A stretch of DNA of 64,000 nucleotides from Flavobacteriaceae bacterium PS02293. GTDB lineage: Bacteria > Bacteroidota > Bacteroidia > Flavobacteriales > Weeksellaceae. The notes beneath the pieces were generated by a model. The model did not search any database. It was not told the origin of the DNA and was given only the letters and a program-made list of their open reading frames with translations. The DNA lies in NCBI GenBank assembly GCA_029960045.1, contig JASCOV010000004.1, positions 124,001 to 188,000 on the forward strand, in the 5' to 3' direction. A program made the translations under genes and the position numbers. Each line of letters starts with the position of its first letter. Position 1 is the first letter of the stretch. Positions 1 to 6,920 of the stretch are shown in pieces.

Positions 1-510
1 TGCAGCGTTATTACTTCCCAAAAGAATATTTTTTGCATCAGTAATTGTCATTGATGTAATAGCGTTTGTAAAAATCGGTGTTGCTTCTGTTACCGCATCT
101 TCTGCAGCTCTGTTAAGTAGTTTTACGCCTTGGTCTGCCAAACTTCCCATACCTAAACCGCGAAGAGTAGTCTCAATTTTTCTCAATTTTTCCGGCATTA
201 GAATTTTCACGGCTTCATTTTTTAGGAAACCATCTGTGACACCTAATTTTTGTACACCTTCTTTTACACCAAGGTTTAAAGCTTCTTTCAATCCGGATGA
301 GATCTGTGTTGAAGTCAGATTCCCAAGGTTGATATTGGAATTTGAATTAGTTGTTGTGGTTGTAGTAGATGTGTTAGTCGAATTCTGTGTTTTTGGATTG
401 CTTAAATCAACACCTGTTTTATCTTTTACTGCTTTTAAAAGGTCACCAAACTGTGCCTGAGCAGAGATTGAAAATAATAAGCCGGCAGCTAAGAAAATCG
501 TTCTTTTCAT
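1..510 (-). CDS. DUF4197 family secreted protein (C-terminus beyond window)
   Basis: Reading the minus strand from the ATG at 510 gives 170 codons without a stop, so the gene runs off the left edge. The protein starts with a signal peptide (MKRTIFLAAGLLFSISAQAQ), followed by a Thr/Asn/Ser-rich linker at about residues 45-62. A helical domain follows with the motifs LKEALNLGVKEG and MPEKLRKIETTLRGLG, which I recognise as DUF4197. No reaction is known for this family; it is presumably periplasmic. A TAnnTTTG box lies 17 bases upstream. The family assignment is from motif recall. Confidence 0.8.
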   Translation of the reverse strand, partial: MKRTIFLAAGLLFSISAQAQFGDLLKAVKDKTGVDLSNPKTQNSTNTSTTTTTTNSNSNINLGNLTSTQISSGLKEALNLGVKEGVQKLGVTDGFLKNEAVKILMPEKLRKIETTLRGLGMGSLADQGVKLLNRAAEDAVTEATPIFTNAITSMTITDAKNILLGSNNAA

Positions 511-526
511 TATTTATAATTTTATA

Positions 527-534
527 CAAAATTA
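527..534 (-). promoter_or_regulatory. -7 promoter element for DUF4197 gene
   Basis: The plus strand reads CAAAATTA, which is TAATTTTG on the minus strand and matches the Bacteroidota -7 consensus TAnnTTTG. It ends 16 bases before the ATG at 510. A TTG (minus) lies at 551-553, spacing 16, slightly shorter than usual. Confidence 0.5.
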
Positions 535-593
535 GATGATTTAAATAAAGCAATGTTAAATTCCCCATCTAAATAAAATAGTTTAACATTAAG

Positions 594-2105
594 TTAAGAC
601 TGATTTCTCAAGATCACATCATACAAATCCTGTCTTCTATCAGTCAAAGTTTTCACAGCGCCGTTGTAATGAAGTTCTTTTAGTAAATTCAAATCTACGT
701 CCACAATGATCGTCATCTCAGTATTTGGTGTAGCTTCTCCCTTTATTGCATTGGACGGAAAAGCAAAATCAGAAGGCGTAAAAACCGTCGCCTGACCGTA
801 CTGAATATCCATATTATTTACACCAGGCAAGTTCCCAACACAACCTGCAATGGCAACATAACATTCGTTTTCGATGGCTCTTGCAGCGGCACAATGGCGG
901 ACGCGAGTGTAAGCATTCTGAGTATCTGTGAGGTACGGAACGAAAAGAATCTTCATTCCTTGGTCTGCCAATAATCTAGGCAATTCTGGAAATTCCACAT
1001 CATAGCAGATGATGACACCAATTTTTCCGCAGTCTGTATCGAAGACTTTGATCTCGTTTCCGCCCGTCATTCCATAATATTTCTTTTCGTTTGGTGTGAT
1101 ATGGATTTTTCTGTATTCATCAATTTTTCCATCTCTGTGAAGCAGATAACTCACGTTGAACAGTTTTCCATCTTCAAAGATTGGCATACTTCCGGAAATA
1201 ATGTTGACATTGTAACTGATTGCCATTTCCGATATTTTTTCTTTAATTTCTTCCGTCAGTTCAGACAATTTTTCCATTGATTCCCTTTCGTTCAAATGAT
1301 TGAAAGGTGCGAGTAGAGGCGTATTGAACAACTCGGGAAACAAACAAAAATCTGATTGGTAACCTGCCACAGCATCTACAAAAAATTCAACCTGTTTGTA
1401 AAATTCCTCAATATCTTTCAGAGGACGCATTTGCCATTGGATAAGCCCAAGACGGATGACACTGTCCTGCATCGTGTTTTTCTTAGCGGTATAATAGATA
1501 TTATTCCATTGCAAAAGAACAGCGTATTCTTCGGATTCTTTGTCTCCTTTCAAGTAACCTTTTAGGATTTTAACCGGAGAGAAATTATTCCCGATTTGAA
1601 AACTTAAAACCGGATCAAAAATCTCTTTATTCCTAACTTTTGTAATGTATTCTCGTGGTGATAATTCTGAACTATAAAGATGGAAATTAGGTATTCTTCC
1701 GCCGACTATAATTGATTTTAAATTAAGGATCTCGCAAAGTTCTTTTCTCGCATCATACAATCTTCGGCCTAACCTCAACGCTCTGAAATCGGGATCCACA
1801 AAAACTTCGATGCCGTAGAGTACATTTCCGATATTGCTGTGCGTGTTGAACGTTTCGTTTCCGGTAATCTCGTTATAGGTATGCTGATCGCCGTAAAGTT
1901 CATAATTAACTACAATAGATAATGCCGCAGCAGCCAATTTTCCATCCACGATGATGCAAATCTGTCCTTCTGCAAAAATAGAAGTTAGTTTTTGGATGTT
2001 CCGTTTGCTCCAGACATTGTCATCAATCTCGGGATACGCTTTTTGCATAGCTTCTGCCAGTTCATCATAATCATCGATGGTTAATTTTCTAATTTCTACC
2101 TGCAT
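594..2105 (-). CDS. GNAT acetyltransferase / carbon-nitrogen hydrolase (nitrilase) fusion
   Basis: The 503-residue protein has two parts. Residues 1 to about 205 are a GNAT-type N-acetyltransferase domain, with a strand-loop at YGIEVFVDPDFRALRLGRRL that matches the acetyl-CoA binding region. Residues 215-500 are a carbon-nitrogen hydrolase domain with a complete Glu-Lys-Cys triad: E258 in LFPELF, K333 in YRKIHI and C367 in IICYDVEFPE. Such enzymes hydrolyse amides or nitriles; the substrate is not predictable. The start ATG overlaps the stop of the upstream sirtuin gene by one base (TAATG), so the two are translationally coupled. Fusions of this architecture are known in Bacteroidota. The pairing with a deacylase suggests, but does not prove, a link to acylated substrates. 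Confidence 0.88.
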   Translation of the reverse strand: MQVEIRKLTIDDYDELAEAMQKAYPEIDDNVWSKRNIQKLTSIFAEGQICIIVDGKLAAAALSIVVNYELYGDQHTYNEITGNETFNTHSNIGNVLYGIEVFVDPDFRALRLGRRLYDARKELCEILNLKSIIVGGRIPNFHLYSSELSPREYITKVRNKEIFDPVLSFQIGNNFSPVKILKGYLKGDKESEEYAVLLQWNNIYYTAKKNTMQDSVIRLGLIQWQMRPLKDIEEFYKQVEFFVDAVAGYQSDFCLFPELFNTPLLAPFNHLNERESMEKLSELTEEIKEKISEMAISYNVNIISGSMPIFEDGKLFNVSYLLHRDGKIDEYRKIHITPNEKKYYGMTGGNEIKVFDTDCGKIGVIICYDVEFPELPRLLADQGMKILFVPYLTDTQNAYTRVRHCAAARAIENECYVAIAGCVGNLPGVNNMDIQYGQATVFTPSDFAFPSNAIKGEATPNTEMTIIVDVDLNLLKELHYNGAVKTLTDRRQDLYDVILRNQS

Positions 2106-2797
2106 TATTGATACTTTTCTATTAATATTTGTTTTAATACTTCCATTCCTTTCGTAGCTGAGGATTTTATATAATTATCATCTCGGGTGTAGGAATTTGG
2201 ATTCTCAAGATTTGGATCGATGACGAAAACTTCACAATGACTTGGAACATATCGCACGACAGAAGCCGCCGGATAAACCTGCATAGATGTTCCAATGACC
2301 AAAAACAAATCAGCTTTTGAAGCAATTTCAATAGCCCTATCCATCTCCGGAACCATCTCGCCAAACCAGACAATGTGCGGACGAAGTTGCGAACCGTCTG
2401 TATGAAGATTGCCTAAATGAATGTCATCTTCCCAGTCTAATATTTCATCTTCATTATCAACTGATCTTGCTTTCCTAAGTTCGCCGTGTAAATGAATGAT
2501 TTTTGTAGAACCGCCCCGCTCGTGCAAATCGTCCACATTCTGTGTAATGATATGAACATCGAAATAATCCTCCAATTCTGCAAGCAATTTGTGAGCCGTA
2601 TTGGGTTCTACGTCTTTCAGTTGCTTCCTTCTGGCATTGTAAAAATCTAAAACTAACTTCGGATTTTTAGCAAAACCTTCGGGTGAAGCAACATCTTCAA
2701 CTCTATGGTTTTCCCATAGTCCGTTTGAATCTCTAAAAGTTTTGATACCACTTTCTGCAGAAATTCCTGCGCCGGAAAGGATTACCAGTTTTTTCAT
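2105..2797 (-). CDS. SIR2-family NAD-dependent protein deacylase, zinc-site lacking
   Basis: The 230-residue protein is a small sirtuin. GAGISAESGI (residues 10-18) binds NAD, TQNVDDLH (85-92) lines the pocket and H104 in HLHGEL is the catalytic histidine. Y53 and R56 in FYNARR match the Tyr-x-x-Arg signature of sirtuins that remove succinyl or malonyl groups (as in SIRT5 and E. coli CobB). The four zinc-binding cysteines are absent: the segment from 105 to 145 has no cysteine and the protein has only one (C188). It is the middle gene of a packed operon: its ATG directly follows the DUF72 stop, and its stop overlaps the next start. Desuccinylase activity is an inference from the signature. 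Confidence 0.9.
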   Translation of the reverse strand: MKKLVILSGAGISAESGIKTFRDSNGLWENHRVEDVASPEGFAKNPKLVLDFYNARRKQLKDVEPNTAHKLLAELEDYFDVHIITQNVDDLHERGGSTKIIHLHGELRKARSVDNEDEILDWEDDIHLGNLHTDGSQLRPHIVWFGEMVPEMDRAIEIASKADLFLVIGTSMQVYPAASVVRYVPSHCEVFVIDPNLENPNSYTRDDNYIKSSATKGMEVLKQILIEKYQ

Positions 2798-3532
2798 TTA
2801 TTTCAAAATTTTCTTTAAATATAATGAATTTTCAATGGCAGAAGTTCCCCAAGTATTGTTGAACATAATGTAAAATTCCTTACCAGTTTCTTTGATTTTA
2901 GCAGCAAGGTCTTTCAAAAATTCTTCTGAGTAAGGTGATTTGTAAAGTGTTGGTTTTCCGTGAAGTCGGTAATAGCCGATTTTAGAATTGGTAACAATGA
3001 TGTCTTCCTGCAGATTTCCGGGAAAGCTGGTTCCGCTGAAGATCCAGTTGTGGTCTTCGAACATTTTAAAAATATCATCATTCCACCAAGAAATATGGCG
3101 GAATTCTACAACTATTAAATGATGATTAGGTATATTTTCCTTAAGCCAATTTAAATTTTCCGGTGTGTTGTGGAATGACGGTGGGAACTGGAATAAAAAT
3201 CCAGCCAACTTTTTTCCTAGGTGCGTTTGGATATGAGTACAGAATTCTAATATATCTTCTCGCTTATTTATAAAAGGTTTCTGATGTGAGATTGTTTTTG
3301 GAATTTTGATAAAGAATTTGAAATCATCCGGTGTTTCATCTACCCATTTTTGAAGTGTTTTTGCTGTTGGTTTTCTGTAAAACGTGCTGTTAATTTCCAC
3401 AATATCAAAAGTCTGCGAATAGAGTTTCAGAAAATCCTTGTTCTGAGAATCTGCAGGATAAAGCGAACCTTTCCAGTCCGCATTGTAAAACCCGGAACAG
3501 CCGATATGGTATTTTGTATTTGAAGTTTTCAT
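2798..3532 (-). CDS. DUF72 domain-containing protein
   Basis: This 244-residue protein begins with YHIGCSGFYNADWKG and contains VEINSTFYRKP, FQFPPSF and YYRLHGKPTLY, the hallmark segments of DUF72, a TIM-barrel family of unproven function. It ends with the typical FNNTWGTSAIENSLYLKK. There is no signal peptide, so it is cytoplasmic. Its stop codon (2798-2800) abuts the sirtuin ATG with no gap, which makes it the first gene of a three-gene operon. The function is not known; related proteins have been loosely linked to nucleic-acid or iron-sulfur chemistry, but nothing here decides it. Confidence 0.88.
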   Translation of the reverse strand: MKTSNTKYHIGCSGFYNADWKGSLYPADSQNKDFLKLYSQTFDIVEINSTFYRKPTAKTLQKWVDETPDDFKFFIKIPKTISHQKPFINKREDILEFCTHIQTHLGKKLAGFLFQFPPSFHNTPENLNWLKENIPNHHLIVVEFRHISWWNDDIFKMFEDHNWIFSGTSFPGNLQEDIIVTNSKIGYYRLHGKPTLYKSPYSEEFLKDLAAKIKETGKEFYIMFNNTWGTSAIENSLYLKKILK

Positions 3533-3598
3533 TTTATCTATTGATTAATTTCTGTGCCAATCAGCATTTAATCAGGTTATTAAAGTTAATATGATATT

Positions 3599-3621
3599 TA
3601 TCATACCGAATTAGTATGATA
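3599..3621. promoter_or_regulatory. Perfect 8-bp inverted repeat, candidate operator
   Basis: TATCATAC and GTATGATA form a perfect dyad separated by 7 bases. It lies directly upstream of the -33 element of the receptor promoter and inside the divergent intergenic region, where a repressor or activator would sit. The binding factor is unknown. Confidence 0.45.
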
Positions 3622-3625
3622 TAAA

Positions 3626-3658
3626 TTTGGATACATAAAACATTTGCCCCTACTTTTG
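3626..3658 (+). promoter_or_regulatory. Promoter of the riboswitch-receptor transcript
   Basis: TTTG at 3626-3629 and TACTTTTG at 3651-3658 match the Bacteroidota -33 and -7 elements (TTG, TAnnTTTG), with 21 bases between. Transcription would start near 3662, just before the riboswitch. Confidence 0.65.
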
Positions 3659-3684
3659 CAGAGTGATTACGAATTGCTGTCATA

Positions 3685-3782
3685 CTTATTAAGAAAGACC
3701 GAGGGAACTGACCTATTGACGTCTTAACAACCTGCCGAAAGGAAAGGTGTTGCATTCAGCCTTTGAAAAAAGGAAAGATAAG
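3685..3782 (+). promoter_or_regulatory. SAM-I (S-box) riboswitch aptamer
   Basis: The segment carries the S-box core in order: P1 5' strand CTTATT (3685-3690), then AAGAAAGACCGAGGGAACTG (compare the canonical AGAGAGGUGGAGGGACUGG), a P2 closing strand GTCTT (3721-3725), AACAACC, a P3 hairpin, AGGTGTTGC in place of the canonical AGGUGCUAA, a P4 hairpin (CCTTT/AAAGG) and the P1 3' strand GATAAG (3777-3782). P1 pairs C3685-G3782 through U3690-G3777; P2 includes AAGAC/GTCTT. S-box RNAs bind S-adenosylmethionine and usually turn genes off when SAM is plentiful. A terminator follows within 45 bases, so control by transcription termination is expected. AAGTT at 3780-3784 can pair with AACTT at 3823-3827 of the terminator, a possible antiterminator. 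Confidence 0.85.
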
Positions 3783-3822
3783 TTTAAAAGTTTTTATTAT
3801 TGGACCAAACACATCCTTATAT

Positions 3823-3857
3823 AACTTCTTCTAGACTTGTCTGGGGGAAGTTTTTTT
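3823..3857 (+). terminator. Riboswitch expression-platform terminator
   Basis: Bases 3823-3834 pair fully with 3841-3852 (12 pairs including three G-U) around a 6-base loop and are followed by a T run. It lies between the SAM-I aptamer and the receptor start at 3885, so it can switch the receptor off. Confidence 0.85.
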
Positions 3858-3884
3858 ATTTATAAAACGTAAAATTTAGAATAT

Positions 3885-6692
3885 ATGAACAAAGTAACTA
3901 TTATTAATTCAAGGAAAGGAATTGCGCTCACAGCGGCGGTTATTTTCTTTTCTGGGATTTCATTTGCACAAGCTCAGGAAACAAAACCTGTCAAAGATTC
4001 AACAGCCAACGAACAGATTGAGGAAGTCGTTTTGGTAGGATCCAGGAGTGGCGGAAGATCAAAAGCAGACAGTCCGGTTCCGGTGGATGTTTTCAACCTT
4101 AAAGATATTCAACAGAGCTTGCCACAAACCAATATCAATCAAATTCTTAATACGATTGCACCATCTTTTACTTCAACCATTCAGACCAATGCAGATGGAT
4201 CAGATCATTCAGATCCTGCACAGCTGAGAGGTTTGGGACCAGATCAGACTTTGGTTTTGATTAATGGAAAAAGAAGACATACTTCAGCATTAGTCAATGT
4301 AAACGGAGCGCCTGGTAGAGGAACAGTTGGGACGGATCTTAACGCTATTCCAGCTTTTGCACTCTCCAGAATTGAGGTTTTAAGAGACGGTGCTTCTGCA
4401 CAATATGGTTCTGATGCGATTGCAGGTGTGATGAATCTTCAACTAAAAAGAGATACAGGAAAGCTTACAGGACAACTTAACTATGGCGGTTATCTGACCA
4501 AAGCAGCCAACGACCACACCGGAAATTATGATGGTCAGCAGTATCAATTGGATTTGAACTACGGAAATAAAATAGGAACTAAAGGTGGTTTTTATAACGT
4601 AACCTGGTCTTCCCAATTCCGTGATCCAACCAGAAGAGCAGGAACAGAAAGCGGAAGTATTTATAACGCATACAACGCCATCGAGAAAAGAGCGGCAGAA
4701 AATGGCGTGAATCTTTCTTCATATTTCAGTAATATCAATAATCTGAAAGGAACTGCAGGAGAGCAGGATTTTGTGAATTTGATCCATCAGTATTCTCAAG
4801 GGGTAAGTTACTTTGATTCTACACTTCAATCTAATATTCAGGGAGCATCAACAATTACGGCATTGCAAGGTTTGTTGGGAGCTAATGTAACTGATAATGA
4901 ATTAGCTTATAGAGGACAAACCAGAAAAGATTTTAACCAACAAGTCGGGCAATCCAAACTAAATAACCATCAGTTATTTTTGAATGCAGAAATACCATTG
5001 AATGATAATTGGAAAGCTTACACTTTCGGAGGTTATTCTATCAGAGATGGTGCATCTGGCGGTTTTTACAGAAGACCAAACCAGGCCAGAACATTTACAG
5101 GGTTGAACATTGATGGTTATTTACCGGAGATTCATACTAAGATTCAGGATGCTTCATTATCAGCAGGAATCAAAGGGAAATGGGACGGTTGGAATGTAGA
5201 TTTCAGCAACACTTTCGGGCAAAATAGTTTTGATTATACGATTGAAAATACCGGAAATACAAGTTTAAGATTCAATTCTCCTAATTCATTCAAAGCTGGT
5301 GGATTGCAGTTTTTGCAGAATACAATTAATTTAGATTTCAGCAAATCATTTAATTGGTTAGAAGGTGTAAATGTGGCTTTCGGAGCAGAACAACGTCATG
5401 AGAATTTCAAAATCACTCCAGGAGAAGAAGCGTCTTACACAGCTTATGATGTAAATGGAAACATAAGAACGGGAACTTCTGTTAATCCTACTGACTTCTT
5501 TGGAGCAACCTTGGCAGGAAGTTCTCAGGTTTTTTCAGGATTCCGAGATGATAATAAAGTTAATAAAAATAGAAATTCTTATGCTGCCTATGCAGACGTA
5601 GAATTCAATTTTACCAATTGGCTATTGGTAGATGCAGCAGTTCGTTATGAGGATTATTCTGATTTTGGTTCGACATTCAATTATAAATTAGCTTCCAGAA
5701 TCAAATTGACCGATGATCTTAATTTCCGTTTTGCAGGTTCTACAGGATTCCGAGCACCTTCGATTCATCAGATCTATTATAATACAACATCTACATTGTT
5801 CACATCGCTTCCCGGAAGTACTGGACCACAATTGGTAGAAGTTGGAACTTTCAGTAATGATTCTCCGGTTGCAAAAGGCTTGGGAATTAATAAACTAAAG
5901 CAAGAGACATCTAAATCCATAAGTACAGGTTTCACTTACAAAATTCCTGCTTTGAATTTGAATATTACAGCGGATGCTTATTTCATTAGAATAGATGACA
6001 GAATTGCTTTGACTGATCAATTTGCCAGACCTACAGATGCACAGATATTAGCAAACCCAAACTTACAGGCAGTAAGAGATGAATTGGATAAAGCCAATGT
6101 AAATGCAGCTCAGTTTTTCGCTAACTCTATTGATACAGAAACCAGAGGTTTGGATGTGGTAATCAGCCATACACTAGCGAAAGAGAGTTTCAAATTCACA
6201 AATGATTTTGCGATTAATTTCAATAAAACCCACAAAGTAGGCGATATTCACGCATCTGATTTATTGGAAAATGCCAATTTGGCAAATACTTATTTTGGTG
6301 AGAAATCAAGAGTTTATCTGGAGGATTCTGTTCCAAAAGTAAAAGCAAGTTTGTCTCACAATTTGAGATGGAACGACTTTAACTTCTACCTGAGAAATAC
6401 CTATTACGGAAAAGTTTATGGTGCAGATAGCGTTGATTTGAATGGTGATGGGGTTGCATTATTAAATGAGCATCAATTGATTTCCGATAAAATTGTAACA
6501 GATTTATCAATCGGTTATGATATTTCCAAAAACTTTAACCTGACTATTGGGACGAATAATTTGTTTGATATCTATCCAACAAAAAATGTGACAGCTTCTA
6601 CGAACAATGATCAGTTTATCTACTCAAGATCTACATCTCAGTTCGGACAGAATGGTAGATATGTGTTCAGTAAGCTGACCGTATCTTTTTAA
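3885..6692 (+). CDS. TonB-dependent outer-membrane receptor under SAM riboswitch control
   Basis: The 935-residue protein has a signal peptide ending near FAQAQ (residue 31), a TonB-box-like IEEVVLVGSR segment, a plug domain at about 50-210 (DPAQLRGLGPDQTLVLINGKRR, SRIEVLRDGASAQYGSDAIAG) and a beta-barrel ending in phenylalanine (SKLTVSF). No carboxypeptidase-like N-terminal domain and no SusD partner are present, which argues against a polysaccharide utilisation system. The substrate is not readable from the sequence. The SAM-I riboswitch and terminator upstream suggest that it imports methionine, a precursor, or another compound needed when SAM is low. It is a single-gene transcript closed by a terminator at 6727. 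Confidence 0.93.
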   Translation: MNKVTIINSRKGIALTAAVIFFSGISFAQAQETKPVKDSTANEQIEEVVLVGSRSGGRSKADSPVPVDVFNLKDIQQSLPQTNINQILNTIAPSFTSTIQTNADGSDHSDPAQLRGLGPDQTLVLINGKRRHTSALVNVNGAPGRGTVGTDLNAIPAFALSRIEVLRDGASAQYGSDAIAGVMNLQLKRDTGKLTGQLNYGGYLTKAANDHTGNYDGQQYQLDLNYGNKIGTKGGFYNVTWSSQFRDPTRRAGTESGSIYNAYNAIEKRAAENGVNLSSYFSNINNLKGTAGEQDFVNLIHQYSQGVSYFDSTLQSNIQGASTITALQGLLGANVTDNELAYRGQTRKDFNQQVGQSKLNNHQLFLNAEIPLNDNWKAYTFGGYSIRDGASGGFYRRPNQARTFTGLNIDGYLPEIHTKIQDASLSAGIKGKWDGWNVDFSNTFGQNSFDYTIENTGNTSLRFNSPNSFKAGGLQFLQNTINLDFSKSFNWLEGVNVAFGAEQRHENFKITPGEEASYTAYDVNGNIRTGTSVNPTDFFGATLAGSSQVFSGFRDDNKVNKNRNSYAAYADVEFNFTNWLLVDAAVRYEDYSDFGSTFNYKLASRIKLTDDLNFRFAGSTGFRAPSIHQIYYNTTSTLFTSLPGSTGPQLVEVGTFSNDSPVAKGLGINKLKQETSKSISTGFTYKIPALNLNITADAYFIRIDDRIALTDQFARPTDAQILANPNLQAVRDELDKANVNAAQFFANSIDTETRGLDVVISHTLAKESFKFTNDFAINFNKTHKVGDIHASDLLENANLANTYFGEKSRVYLEDSVPKVKASLSHNLRWNDFNFYLRNTYYGKVYGADSVDLNGDGVALLNEHQLISDKIVTDLSIGYDISKNFNLTIGTNNLFDIYPTKNVTASTNNDQFIYSRSTSQFGQNGRYVFSKLTVSF

Positions 6693-6726
6693 TTAGACGA
6701 TTTTTTAAGGTTTTATATTTGTTTTG

Positions 6727-6760
6727 AAATGGCATCGGGGTTTTTCCTCGATGTCATTTT
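6727..6760 (+). terminator. Terminator after the TonB receptor gene
   Basis: Bases 6727-6740 pair with 6746-6759 (14 pairs, two of them G-U) around a TTTTT loop, followed by TTTTG. It ends the receptor transcript 34 bases after the stop. Confidence 0.8.
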
Positions 6761-6779
6761 GTTTTAAATCTTACATACA

Positions 6780-6818
6780 AAAAAGTCGCAAAACATAATG
6801 ATTGCTTTGCGACTTTTT
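6780..6818. terminator. Bidirectional intrinsic terminator
   Basis: AAAAAGTCGCAAA (6780-6792) is the exact reverse complement of TTTGCGACTTTTT (6806-6818). A-tract before and T-tract after make it usable from both strands, between the convergent receptor and P-ATPase genes. Confidence 0.8.
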
Positions 6819-6833
6819 ATAAAGACAAAAGTG

Positions 6834-6909
6834 CTTCGACTCCGCTAAGACTGACATTGCTAGTGCTATTCATTTTACGTTGACAATGTCAGTCTGAGCG
6901 GAGTCGAAG
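6834..6909. repeat. 26-bp inverted repeat with CTTCGACTCCGCT arms
   Basis: The arms at 6834-6859 and 6884-6909 match at 25 of 26 positions as reverse complements, separated by 24 bases. The outer part (CTTCGACTCCGCT / AGCGGAGTCGAAG) recurs as a single half-site at 62563-62587, so it belongs to a dispersed REP-like family in this genome. It sits between two convergent genes. Confidence 0.75.
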
Positions 6910-6920
6910 ACTTTTTCAAA

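Noticed and set aside
3561..3755. 64-codon frame on the minus strand upstream of the receptor
   Set aside because: It is antisense to the SAM riboswitch and its promoter and has no protein-like features; the RNA explains the sequence.
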